From: Datnioides undecimradiatus
Taxonomy: Eukaryota; Chordata; Actinopteri; Lobotiformes; Datnioididae
DNA length: 64,000 nucleotides
Assembly (NCBI GenBank): GCA_008933995.1
Contig: WARS01000015.1
Coordinates: 3,398,173 to 3,462,172, forward strand
Direction of reading: 5' to 3'
Shown one piece after another: positions 10,586 through 23,783 of this stretch (positions within the stretch are counted from its first letter, which is position 1; each line of letters begins with the position of its first letter). The notes beneath the pieces were generated by a model. That model ran no database searches, was not told where the DNA came from, and saw only the letters and a list, made by a program, of their open reading frames with translations. Position numbers and translations under genes: made by a program.

Positions 10586-13554
10586 AGCGGTGGAGGCTGG
10601 AGGAGGGTGATGGTGGTAATGATGATGATGAAGAGAGTGAGGTGTTTCTTCTTCCGCTGTAGGATCTGGGTCCTAAAGCCGTAGTGTTATCGTACTGACT
10701 GACTAATGGATTTGCTAGGCCAAAGAAAGGTAATTAACTGATAACAGCTAAATTATTTATTTCGTGGGTCAGTGTTTTTCGGGAAACAACTGTGTGTTTC
10801 TTTACTTTAAGTTCAGTGGACATTTCCTTTCTTTTACATAAATCTCGAACTTTGCCAGATTTTTGCCTCTGTAGCTGGCTAATTCACACTTAAAGTAGCA
10901 GATAAATGGAATTAATTAATTAATTGATCTATAACTTGCATCAAATTATACAACTTTTAAAGGAAACGTTTAATAATTTTGACATTTTCATTGACTCTGG
11001 AAGGTTTTTTCTCCTTTTAAAAGACTAAATTTAATCAAGCTATTAATGGACTGACACACTGCAGCCCTTTCAACAATATCAAAGCACGGTCATGCTTATG
11101 TGTAAATGTGATAACTGCAACTGTCATTATTGATTAGTCTCCAGATTATGTTCTCCATTGATCATTTAGACCGTAATATGGAGGTCTAAGGAAACGGGAA
11201 TATTCACATTTGATCTTGTTGATATTTAACCTTTTTTGCAGAGGAAATCAGAATCAGTCATCAAAATGATTTCAAATATTTTTTTAATGATCAATAACTG
11301 ATCAGTCATAGTAGCTTCAGCAGTTTTGTTAATATTCTGCTGCTGTTGAAGAAGGTTTCCGTGAAGTACTGAAACTTTCAGGTAGTTTCCAGACTGTGGA
11401 AACACAAACGGTATGAAATCTTTTCTCTTACTGGTAACCATCAAACAAGTGTGAAGCCCCCATCACATTTCCCATTTCTGAAATGTCAAAGAGCAATGAA
11501 GAATAGATATAAAGGTCAAGCTCCTTGGGGTTATATCCTTATATAATTACTCTGCATGACTGATGTATATGGCCTTTACCATCATCCTCTATAGAAGTGT
11601 GCACACCATTACAAACACTTATTGCTCTTAATTATATGCCAGAGAAGCTTAATGAGTATAAGGAAATGTCACTCACGGTGGCCTGAAATTAAAACTGGAG
11701 GCTTCCTGTATTAATCCATCCCAACAAGAAAACATTTCATCACAGCATGGACTCAGATATCCTACTTTAATAGGCCATCTAAAGGCATTTAAACTCAATT
11801 AAACACAATATATTGCTTACTCTGTTTCTTTTTTTTTTCTAGTTATTGGCTGATTATGAGCGTGATGTTATAACTGTCATCGTCTGTCCTCGGCTCACAT
11901 TAAATGATGGCAGCAGATGTAAGAGAGCATTACATAATCACAGTGTATGTGTCATTACATCATGTCACACGAGTTGTTATGCATTGTCACCATGAAGTCA
12001 AAGGCAACACAACAGTAACTGGAATAATCAGTCAATGGAGAACAATGGAAACCAATTTTCCCAGTTTAACATAAACAATATGAGTTATCCAGTTTTCTTA
12101 GACATGAAGGAAAACAGGTTCATTTCCAAACAGAACTATCTGTGTCTTAAAATTGGGTATATCACTCCTGGAGGAGGTGAGACCTGTTTCAGCTGTTACA
12201 ATTCAGACAGGTGAAGTCAGATCTTCACTGGAGTTATACTGAATTAAGGAGACAAGTATGCATATGCAAATGATATTGCCCCAAAGTGAAATACTACAAT
12301 GTTAAATTACTCGATGTGGTTGTTTCAGACAAGGAATATAAAACCTCCACCTTTCCTTCCATGACCTCTAAAACAATAGAATATGAGCATCTTCTATACT
12401 GTGTTCGCACCATAACACAACAGACACCGGATTTTTAAGGATGATACCAATGGACAATTCATACTTGATTTTACATGAACACATGAGCATGTAAAATATG
12501 CAGTTTTCAGAGCTCTCTGGTTGACAAACTAAACTATGTGATATAAACTCTCTCTCTAAAGTACCAGTTTCTTACCAGCCAACATCTGCACACATAGCCT
12601 ACATACAGTATATTTGCAGTAAATTGATCCATTGCACCACCAATTTATCTCTATGTATTTGACTATTTTATATTGAGTACTTGAGATAAACTTCATGCAT
12701 CATTTTAAAGAACTGTCATTTGCTTCCTAAGTCAACAGGCGTAACGTTAAATAATCTGGTTAGTTTATGATGCTGTATTTTTGCATCATAACTGATTATC
12801 AGTCAAATACAGATTGTTGTACATTAAAGGGAGAGATAGTATTGATTTAAATTGTTACAGGAATGTTTTTGTGTGGCCAAAAACACACAAATTCTTGTGC
12901 AAACTCAGGCCTGAAATCTGTACAAGAGGGTTAAGGAAACAGCTCTTCCTGTTTGCTCTCTGGTGTGAGTGCGTTTCACTAGACAGGCTAATCATTCATA
13001 TGCAGAGTAAAACACAACTGCAGGTGCACATGTGTGAGTCTGTTGGCTGGAAGGGAGCACTGTCAACAGCAGTCACTTCTGACAGAGAACATCTATGTTT
13101 GGCAAGTTCTTCTTCTTCTCCCTTTTATTTCCGTTTTATCCTTTGCTCCCTTTCTCATAGCTTTTGTGCTGTGTCTTGTCAGGATCAGTGGATGCATGGC
13201 AATGGATTCAGTCAGAGCGTACGCAGCATCTCTGCAGTTATTATTTTACCTTAATGTGCTGTTTGTCAAGCTGTTCCTGTCAGGTGGATAAGAAACCGTC
13301 TGCACCACAGCGTCTCTTTTATGTGTCTCCTGTGCTTGCCTGTTCTCTACTTCAATAGCAGTCAGTGACACAAAAGGGCTTTGATCTGCACGTCCATCAA
13401 CCAGCAGCTCAATGGGGAATCATATGTTTCGAACCACTTTCTACTCTTGTATACGTTCATACCTGTTGTCCTTGAAGTGATCGGGCCTGGCTTACCCTGG
13501 AATAAAAATCAGTTGAATGAGTAAAGATCTGAAGGATGCTGTTAGTGGGAATCA

Positions 13555-13580
13555 TGTGTGTGTGTGCGTGTGTGTGTGCA
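13555..13580. repeat. TG dinucleotide microsatellite
   Basis: About 13 TG units with one TGCG interruption. On the minus strand it yields a Thr-His repeat ORF that is not a gene. Confidence 0.85.
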
Positions 13581-14967
13581 TTTGAAGCATAGACACTTGC
13601 TCTATTCCTTTGTATGTTGATGGATTCTGGATATTGCAAATTAGGTTGTTAATTAGAATATCTAATAGAGGTGAGCAGCAACATGAAGCATCTATAACAA
13701 AGACATGAAGATCGCCATATGGAGATCTACAGGAACAATCTCTTATGTGGTGTCCTACATATATATAATTCACAAACATAAAATAAAATAAGTAAATAAA
13801 ATACAACAGTACAGGCAGTATATATGTGTAATGGTTTGTTTGTTCCTTCATGTCCATGTTTAACCTCAAGGAACGAGAAGAAGCACAAAGATGAAATATG
13901 TATACTATAATTAATTTATACACATTTGACCAGTACATTAACCAGGAGTATCACATGACAATCATTACCTTGCTCATCACATTATTCTCTGAATATAAAG
14001 TATAAAGCGCCTTTAGCTGACACATGTGACAAAGACACAAGCAATGTAATGCTGCTGTGTCTGCAAAAAAAAGAATTTAAACAATCTTAAATGAGAGAGA
14101 GTGAAAACATTGGAGAGGCACAATATCAATACAACCTTTGTAATTTTTGTACATACAGTGTAATATTCAGGCAGATTAAGGCAAAACAGTCTATCTGAAG
14201 TGAATGAGGCCACCAGACACAGACCAAAAATGTTCATTTTGAATTTCAAGAACCGATAATAGATTTACATATTTTACTGTATGACCACAAAGTAAGCCAG
14301 CTCTATTTTCTGTTAATTTCAATACAAAAACAATAAAATGAGCTCTGTGTGGTCTTTGTCTGAGTGCCTCACTCACCTCCGTTACAAACACTTGTGGGGA
14401 AAAAACAGCATTTTATAGCAGATATATATCCAGCAGCTGGCATCAAATCCTATACAAGCACTGTGTTACAGTACAGATCTACTCTATAAATATTAAATAC
14501 AAAAGTGACAAAAGTTATGGAGGGACTGTAATTTACTGTCAAGACGATTTTGTCCCATTTAATGTTTTTCATTGTGAACAAATAAAGTGTTTAGACTTTG
14601 GTCCAACACAAACCACACACACAATCTGTTTAAATTGCCACAAAAAATAAGCAGAGCAGCAACACTCACTGTGAAAAACATCAGCTATTATCACTGAATG
14701 GATAAACAGCCCAGAGAATTAAGGTTTTTTTAAATGTGAAATTACATGCAAAACACTGCTGCCATGATTATTCTGTTGGTGAAAAACTGTGTTAACCTCA
14801 CTGTTGCTCCAAGTGCAACGCTGGTGTTTCCACTGTTGCTATAATTGAGCGTGCAGAGCAGATTCAGCTAATGTTCACACACTACAGCAACTATAGAACT
14901 TAGCTAGAGAAAATGGCCCCATGCAATAGAAGTGATGTGCTGAATGTTAAATATAGAAATACATGTA

Positions 14968-14973
14968 TTTATT
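14968..14973 (-). terminator. Candidate poly(A) signal of the slc6a4-type gene
   Basis: AATAAA on the minus strand about 400 nt after the transporter stop codon. It is placed by position only. Confidence 0.35.
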
Positions 14974-15377
14974 GTCCTTGGCATATTGATTTTATGCGAA
15001 GAAGACAACCGACCAGGCCATTATTTAAATATGACTCCTGCAATTTTACAAATACAACACTTGAAAATGGCACAAGTGAAAGCAACATACTGTCCTGGTG
15101 ATGCAGGCAGATCTGAATACAACCAGACCACACTTTAAGGTATGAATATTGCTATCTCAGCTCCTCTTAGATGAACAAATTTAGCAGCATTTACCATTTT
15201 GCAGAGTGTACATGTGCAGTCAAAGTTGTTCAACATCATGTGCAGGTAACAGTCACGATGTCATGTTGTTTTTCAGGTTCGCACACAATTAAATTAAAAC
15301 TGTGGTTTGAATTATAAAAAAAAAGCTACAAGCAGGGGACTAATGTATTTTTCATGTCTTAAGGTGTTTTTTTTCTG

Positions 15378-18300
15378 CTATGGCACGGTTGCCATGTTGA
15401 GGCTGTCGGCATGGATGTCAGGTATGGTCCTCTCTGGTCTGAGACACACCGCCAACCTCTGTGGGAAAGGAGATTGATAGAGAAGAATGGATCGGATGAA
15501 GTTAATTTTAAGGAAAATGTGTTTTAAAAGTTCAGTTCACACTTCATTCTCTTCCTGTCTTCGTCCTCTGACCTGTTTGAGAGACCCGGGAGTCCACACC
15601 AGCTTGTAGACCATGTACATGGGGATCCACATGAAGGATGAGAAGCCAATGATGTACCCCACTGTGATGCTCCAGTCAGGGTACTTATAGTCAAACAGTG
15701 TTAGGGGTGGCGCTTTCAGCAGGGAGCTCACTATAATATACTGAGAAAAGTTGGAGATACATTAAGATTTCAATATTTAAAATTTCCATAAATGTAAATG
15801 TAACTTTTGTATCCTCACATAAGACTTAATGTTGGGGAAAGGTAATATATCAGACACACTGTGTGAAAGAAATATATAAAGGAAGCCACAATAGTGTAAT
15901 AATGCAAAATGTCAACAGCAAGACAAGCAGAAAGCGGGACGCAAATAAGAGATGGGGATATTAAACTGTATGTAGAGGAAAGGAACTGACATTTGCCCGA
16001 GTGTTTTGCAGCATACATGTAGAAAAAAACATTGAGGATGATATTTCATATAAAGAGGGTGTAGTCTGCACCGGGTGGTTCAGCTATTAGACCACATGAA
16101 ACGTCTTCTTTTGACCTTCACCTTCTGCCAATTCCCGTTGATCTTTTACTGATGCTTATATGACCTTTTTATACAACTATATGGAAAAATATGCATTACA
16201 CTTTACAAAATTATATAACTTACTGCCAGAAATGCTGGACTGATGGCAACCCAACACACCCTCCAGAATAATCCCGGAGTTTTGCCCAGCATGGCCTGAA
16301 CATCACTGCTAAATCTGTTGATACCTGAAGGCAACAAGAACAAACATAAGTCACTCACATTTCCTGCAAGGATGCTAACAGCATACGTGGTGCTAACATG
16401 CATCATTTTTTGCACTGCAGATAAACGAAACGGAAGCCAGTAAATGGGTGGTGATGTCTTGTTTACCATAGAACCAGGAGACTGCAATGGCCTCAAGGAA
16501 ACCCACAGCTATAATGGAGCATCCAACGCCGAATTCCTCTAGCAGCTTCACTACATAGGCACCACCCTGTTAATCACATTACACACATCCATCATCACTC
16601 ATATCATTTGATTCACTACAGTGTATCCAGAAAATGATTCATTCTTGTTTTCTAACTAATTTTAAAAAAGGGAAACATGTACATTTGTAAGGGTGCTTAG
16701 AGAGCCCAAAAAGCAGACGACGACCAAGCACAGAACAAAAAGTTCTCGTCTGTGAGAGAAGTGATCCGGGTATTCATCCAACACGGCAGTGATGATCGCC
16801 TCCAGGCCTCCAAACTGAGACATGGAGAGAAAGTTTCAGTAAAATTTCACCAGATCAAAATCAAAAAATGCAGCAGAGTAAACAGAGCAGAAAGTAATCT
16901 TATAACCTAGTAAGTTAGAAATCTGACAAAATCTGACTGAAATAAGTTTAATCATACATGTTGATTCATTGCCTTCAAAGGAAAACATTAAGTAAAAGTG
17001 CAGCATTCAGGGACTCATAACATCCAGAGTTCACAGTTCGTACCGTGCTGTCCAGTCCCAGCGTGATCATCATCACAAAAAAGATGATTGCGAAAAAGGT
17101 CGAGCCCACCATGTTTGCAATGGCTTCTGGGTACGTTATGAAGAGTAAACTTGGTCCTGAAAGCAGGAAAATATTAAAGAGATCAGAGTGTTTTAATTTT
17201 TTCCTTTTCATGACTGTGGATTTCTCTCCTTTTCTCTTTCTCTGACCTTTATCCCGGGCTACGTCCTCTACCTCCACCTTCCTCATCTCTGCCATGTAGC
17301 CCAGCACTGTGAAGATGACGAACCCCGACACAAAGCTGGTCAGACAGTTCACCAAACTGGTCACGATGGCGTCACTGTTAAGGAAGAGATTAAACTATAT
17401 TCAAGGACATCAGCAGCATCGTAAATGTTCGTCTTTAAACTTAATATTTACTTTCATTTCTATCAAAGAAACTGTCCAGTGTCTGAGGTGAAAGCTGCTC
17501 AATACCTTCTGACCTTTGTTTAATGGGTTCCTTTATATTTTCTCATCAGCTTTGTGACACACAAGAATAGTCCTAACTAGCAACCAAAGACGTTTTGCAA
17601 CAATACTAATGAGGAATACTGTGCTAAAGGACTGTGCATACATTACAGGTATAAAACTCTCTAAGCAAACATCTAACAAATGAAAGAAGGCTCCACAGAA
17701 TAATTTGTTAATGGTTTTAAATAAATAAACATCTGCATTGACTTTTCCCAAAACACTGTTTGTTCCAGTTAAGTATGTTTTCTTTCTTTACATTGAGAAA
17801 CATGCATTAATGTTTTTTAATGCAATTAAGAAAAAAATGTGATGTTAAAGAAAAGAAACATCTCTGTCACACTGAGAGTCAGGCTCAGAGTGAAGAAAAC
17901 ACCCAGTTTCACTCATGATGTGTCCACTATTGTGTCCTTACATGTCACACCGCCCATATCAGCAACACACACTATTAGTCACACTAGAGGTGTACAGCAT
18001 GTTTTAATTCACAAGCATTACGTCTCACAGCTTCTTTTACAGTTTTGGCTGCAAGCTGTGTGATAACGTCTTTAAACTCAACCCCTAAATTCAGCAGGAG
18101 GTGCGATTTCATATCACACAGAGTGCAAAGACCGCACAAAGGTTTCAGCCTTTTATCTGAACACTCAGTTACTACTTATGAAACTGTGTTCAAGCCACAG
18201 ATGCAGGTTCACATGACTCAGTGTGTCTCAGTTCTTACCGATAGCAGTTATTTGTGAAAGGGTTGTAGCTGGAGAGAGCCAGGAGCACCCCGAACCCAGG

Positions 18301-21300
18301 CCCCAGAGAGAAAAATATCTGAGCAGCAGCATCCACCCACACCTAGAAAAGACAGAAAGAGAGACAGAAGGAGACTTTACACTATGTGGACCACTAAAAT
18401 CAGCTTCTGTGGTGATATACGTTATTATGGGCATTTAACAGCAGAAAATACACAGATTTGAGCCAATTGAAATGTCTCCTGTCACTTTGTAAACGAAATG
18501 AAAAGGGGTATCTTTAAATGTTCATCTTCTTATTTGTGTTCTGATCCCTCTGTTTTAAATTTACCAAGCAGAGAGGTGTTGTGTCAGTCGTATAGAAATC
18601 TAGCCGCGGCGCAGCTGTACGCAGAGAGATCTGAAGAGGAGCACGCATTCGGCATTAAAAAGAAGAGGGCAGCGCTGGATGTTGGTGAGTGAGACAGAAA
18701 GGGAGGCCTTTGTTAATGGGCAGAAAATCTAAACCAATTATGCATCTTATTATCCTGCTCTGTGGCTTATTTATGCATCTCATTTCATCTCATCCATATT
18801 CCCTTCCAACCAAAGCACTCACACATGTTTAGCAAACAACCGCGGTGAGCCGGAAAGGAAGATGAGGACGTTTTCTAGACTTAAAACAAAAAACCATGTG
18901 TGTTATTTCATTACACCGGACCGAATCAGGAACACTTAAATGCTGGAAGCACAGCGGAGAAACACCTGCCCATCTTAGTCTTATCCTCTGGCCCAGTGTT
19001 AGAGAGGTTATATATAATGAAACTGAGCATATCTGCCAAAACATGTCCACATCTGTCAAAATATATAAAAGAAACATTGACTGAATTCAACATCAAAAAG
19101 GATAAAACCCGAACTAAGAACAGAAGGAAGATGTTACGTGTTACATGTCATCTTGTTAAATTAGTATTTCTTCTCTCTTGTCTCTATAATCAATGTTCGT
19201 GTGATGGAGGAGCTCCTTTACGTGACTGAAAAAACATTTTTACAGTTTAGATGGATAGGGTTTGGGTTTTTTTTTCCTTTTCTGACAAATCAGCTGATTG
19301 ACCACCGTTGTTCAACTCACACTGGTCTCCAGCAGCTTCCCCCACTGGGGTTTTAGGTAAAACACCACACCTCTCCAGGCTCCAGGCAGAGTGGCACCTC
19401 GAATAAGCAGGATAAAAAGCACAATGTAGGGCAAGGTGGCGGTCACCCACACTACCTGAAGAGAAACACAAAAATCATACATATGTATTAAAGTGAAGAG
19501 GTTAATCCTCTTGCTATTCCAGTGAAGCTTCTGCAATGTGGTACCTTTCCTGAAGTCTTCACACCTTTCCAGAGGCTGAAGTACACAATGGTGAAGATTA
19601 GAAACAGACAGAGCATCAACTGCCAGCGGACACCCCCAACGTTTCTCAGCCCCGATGACTTATGGATCTCAAGAACGTTTCTCCTGCGGTGACACAGCAC
19701 AAATGCAAATCATCGCTTTTTTTGGGCAGCGAAGACGACATCTCCCAAACCTCACAGGCTGACAATGTTTGTGCAGAGAGTTACTGTAAAGCTATTTATA
19801 TACGTGGTTTCTGTAACTCACACTTACATGCACTTACGTGTAAAATTCCTCTGCTGGAGACCTGGAGGAATTCGTCCAGGTGACGTTGTCCATGCCAAAA
19901 TAGTTGGTGCAGTCGGGGGTATTCCACACATTGTCGCAGTTTGTCCAAGGCAAGATGCTGGAGAAAGAGGAGTAGAAGTAGAATAGGGCCCAGGCGATGA
20001 TGGTGTTGTAGTAGAAGGACACATACAGAGCGATGATACAAATGGCGTACCCTATACCTGAAAAAGAGGAGTAAGATAGAGGATTGAAATGAGAAAGTAC
20101 CCTGATTTTTTTTATGGTAACTCATTTTCACCTGAATATCTGCTACTGAGCAGCCCGGTGGGAGGCCTCACCTTTGAAAATGGGACAGATGTGTTTCCAT
20201 ATGGATATGGCTCCGGTTCTGTGGAACTGTCCCAGTGCCAGCTCCATGTAAAAGAGTGGCACGCCACCAAAGATGGCCATCAAAATGTAGGGAATGAGGA
20301 AAGCACCTGCACAGAGATGTGTGAAGGTAAACATTATGTAGGGTTCATGATGAGTGCTGGTGCAACAGCTAAGTAAGGACATTTATGAAATCAATGAGGA
20401 CTTAAGAGGGCTTGAATCTGAATTAAAAAATGAAATGTGATTGAAAATGTGAATATTTGACTAATCTTTGGTCTAATCTTTACATGAGTTAATGAAGTTA
20501 CTGTATAATTTAATAAAAAATAATAAAATATAAATTGGCTTCATTATTTTCCCCTAAAACTATAAAATGTCTACGTAATTCCCATTAAGTTTTTCAGTCT
20601 TCTTTTTATGATTGTTTTGCAGCCACAAGTCACACTCACCACCCTCATACAATCTAAAGTGATCCAATTCACCAGCTGTGCCATCAACTCTGCAAATGTA
20701 CAACAAACAACAAATGTTGCAAATGTGCTAATTTTCGAATTTTAATTTTTGAATGTCTGAGAGATATTAGTTTAACTACATCTTTCATCATGAGGTCGTA
20801 GTTTTCAATGGTTCTGTAGTAGACTGTGTTCGACTGAGAGGTGTCCACCTCATTAACATACATGAGAGAAACACCTTTCAGTATAATACACTCTGGTGCA
20901 ACACCACCATATTAAACAAGTACAGTTATTATCTCTCTGACCATGTATATGAAAAATGAAAAATTTGATTTTCATGATTTGTCATGGAAGAGCTGTTTAC
21001 AGGATCACATTACATTGTAAAAATGTACCTAATGCAATGAGCATATATGTGTTTTTTTTAAATTCAGTAGTCTTTTTTAATCTTGTTTTAATGTCTCTTT
21101 ATATTTTCTATAATAATGATGATGATGATATTGTCTTGTTGCACAAAGATGTTCAATAGATATATGTGCCCTTGCAGCCTGGATTGGCTGTTGTAATGTA
21201 ATCGACCCTTGGTTGCTGATGTAAAAGTGCTGGGAGAAGCGCAACTAATATCTACCAAAATTCATGATAACTTCGCTAATCTGTGCAGAAAACAAACAAA

Positions 21301-21912
21301 ACATATGGATATTCAGTAAAATTGACTTTTTTGGTAATAAAACGGTGTTCCTGAAAATAATTTGATAAGATTTAAAGCATAAAAACGATTTTTTAAAAAA
21401 AGTGCCCAAAGGGGAAAAAAATATACACAGTCTAAGGAAAAGTGAAGAAACTTTTGCGGTGTTGTGAGGGCTCTAGTTGCGCACTTCAGCACCAAGGACA
21501 GTTTCTGCTGCCAGATGCGCAGCTTCAGCCGGTTTTCTTAGTAATCTGAAGCCATTTCGAGCACAAATTTTGACATTTTAATGACCCGAAGACTCTTCTA
21601 ATACAACAAGTGTTTGCCAAGTGGCTCCTCACGTGATACATTAAGTGACATAAATCTTAGCTTGTGAAATGAACCTGAGTGACCTCGTTTAAAATCTCTA
21701 AACTTACCACCACCGTTCTGATAACATATGTACGGAAATCTCCAAACATTTCCCAGGTCCACGGCAAAGCCAATGACAGACAAGAGAAAATCCATCTTTT
21801 TGCTCCATTTGTCCCTGGAGTCCGTCTGTGTGATGACCGGCACTGGGACCGCGTTGTTGGAGCTGCTGTAGCCGGGGTTCGGGGAACCGTGGTGGGTCAG
21901 GCTACCGGCCAT
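15378..21912 (-). CDS. slc6a4b: Sodium- and chloride-dependent serotonin transporter (SERT-type, probable slc6a4b)
   Basis: Thirteen coding exons on the minus strand: 21912-21708, 20306-20172, 20057-19838, 19683-19545, 19455-19321, 18342-18239, 17374-17247, 17156-17044, 16814-16683, 16566-16467, 16324-16224, 15740-15573, 15458-15378. They give 586 residues (human SERT 630); the shortfall is mostly in the N-terminal tail. The start is the ATG in a GCAGCCATGG context. The Asp of the amine site is present ([13 protein letters not shown]52), as are the sodium and chloride ligands ([21 protein letters not shown]) and the glycosylated second outer loop (NVTWTNSS). TM3-TM4 sequences such as [17 protein letters not shown] are SERT-like, not DAT-like. 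The family takes up serotonin across the neuronal plasma membrane with Na+ and Cl-. Odd points are F49 and V126 in the substrate site, and a C-terminus ending ATVP. The b suffix is inferred from neighbours. Confidence 0.9.
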
Positions 21913-23710
21913 GGCTGCAGAGTCCTGTCGGGGCAACGGACTGTGAAAAGTCAGTCAGAGGACGAGAGAGGAGGATGTTTCTCCTGTAATGATGACAGGA
22001 CCGAGTGGGAGGAGTTGGTGGGGCTGCAGCGGGATACCTGTCAGTGGAGGTTTGCGCTCCACTGGCAGCAGCTATAGACACACTTTCAACCTCAAAAGCT
22101 GATTTAGAGACGCCATGTGTTACTGCTGATCAATAACATGGATCACTTTATAGTAGCTTTGTGGTTGTAGTATGTGGATTAACATTTTCACCACAGTCAC
22201 AGAACTGCAGCTTGGCCCAATGAACTTTTTTTTTTAAACTTATTTTTTACAACAGCCTATCGCAGAGTCCCATTTAATTCATATTTACAGCAGCAAAGAT
22301 GTGACGTGCAGAGCTCACAGTGGCCCCTAATTTTACTGAAATCAACGTTATTCCTGCAAATCACATCCACACACTCGCCATATAAACCAGATTGTTAAAT
22401 TGGACTTGCCAGTATTAACACCAGGCCTTGAGTAGACACTTTAAAATATGGTTTCAGACCTTTTTCAGTTTAGTTTGAATTCTGATACCACTCCAATGAT
22501 ACATGAAAACTGTGATAAATGGATCGTGAAACTGTTTGGTGCTTCCACATGCTGCCTAGACTCTTGACCTTCATCTGGCTTTTCCAAGAAAAATTATGAG
22601 TTTATGGTAAAACATGATGCTATTGTGCTAAAGGAAAACTTGGCCCATCAAATAACTCCCAGTTATCTTTAAGATTCATGTCTGTGGTTTATCGCTCTTC
22701 AGTAACAATAACGTGACATGTAGAACTCTTTACTCACACAATCATACTTTGTGTGTTAAATTATACATTTTTGGAGTTCCAGTTTATAGAGGGAGGTATT
22801 GAATAAATTATTTTCAATAAGGTTTAAAGCCTTTTTTCATTGGAAATCATATTTTTGACACCCTGATGCTCTTTTCTAGAGCTTTCAAACATGATTTGTT
22901 GCTGCTTTGACATGCTGCCAACCCACTAAATGTAAAACTGTCCTTTAGTTTAAGCGATTATCTCAAAATTACCATGTGTTATTTACATTTGATCATTTTC
23001 CATGTCCACATCACAAGGGGAAGTTCATTAAAGTTCATTTTTTATAGCACCGTTGTAGATCAGCCACCACAGTGCTTCACAATAAAAGACAAAAGCAAGA
23101 AATGAAATACAGCCCTAATTACAATCTTAAAGTAATAAGATAGTAAAAGTAAATTAATATTAAGACAATCAACAGGTGGAAAAGAGTAAAACTGATCCGG
23201 TTCAAGACAATGAACAGTCAGTCCATTTGAACTTCCAAAAGTTTCATACATAAAGCTATAAATAGCACCTTGAGCCATCTTGTCTTCCTGATCCTATGTT
23301 AATATAGTTTGGTGAAGACAGCAGAATAGAATCACAGCAGCTTAACTGCTCTCATTAGGAAAAACCTAATAAAAAGACTTTGTAATCAAATCCACTGCTT
23401 TTAGCACTGAGCACTTTGAAACGGCTGCTAACTGGATCTTCAGAGAGCAGCGGGTCACACAGGTCTGACCGGAGAGAGTGCATCAAAATGGAGTTACTTT
23501 GGGAAATGGATATGACACAGAGATAGGACAAGAGACATCCAGCGCCATCATGAAATTGTCACTTAAAAGCCAAGTGGCAGCCAACCTGTCTGGCCTGGTG
23601 TCACATGACCATGGCTGGCTGCTGGGAGACGGTGAAATGCATTGTTTAGTTTGCCAACTGTTACTTCAGTGCTGTTCTGCTATGATATACATCAATTGAG
23701 ATGTAAAATT

Positions 23711-23783
<73 letters not shown>

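Larger units (their letters stand above)
10586..15377. other. Intergenic region, including the slc6a4 3' UTR
   Basis: No coding exon can be supported. Open frames here are short, lack splice context and resemble no family. The right end (below 15378) should be 3' UTR of the minus-strand transporter gene. A TG microsatellite lies at 13555-13580. Confidence 0.5.

Noticed and set aside
12814-13254. 146-residue plus-strand ORF in the intergenic region
   Set aside because: Composition and content look random; no recognisable domain and no flanking splice sites or exons.
13552-13938. 128-residue minus-strand ORF ending in Thr-His repeats
   Set aside because: The repeat is a translated TG microsatellite. 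No family match and no splice context.
21913-21936. Upstream start of the transporter at 21936
   Set aside because: The codon there is TTG. The first ATG, in good context, is at 21912.
23711-23783. CRISPR-like array
   Set aside because: Simple tetranucleotide microsatellite without spacers, in a vertebrate genome.
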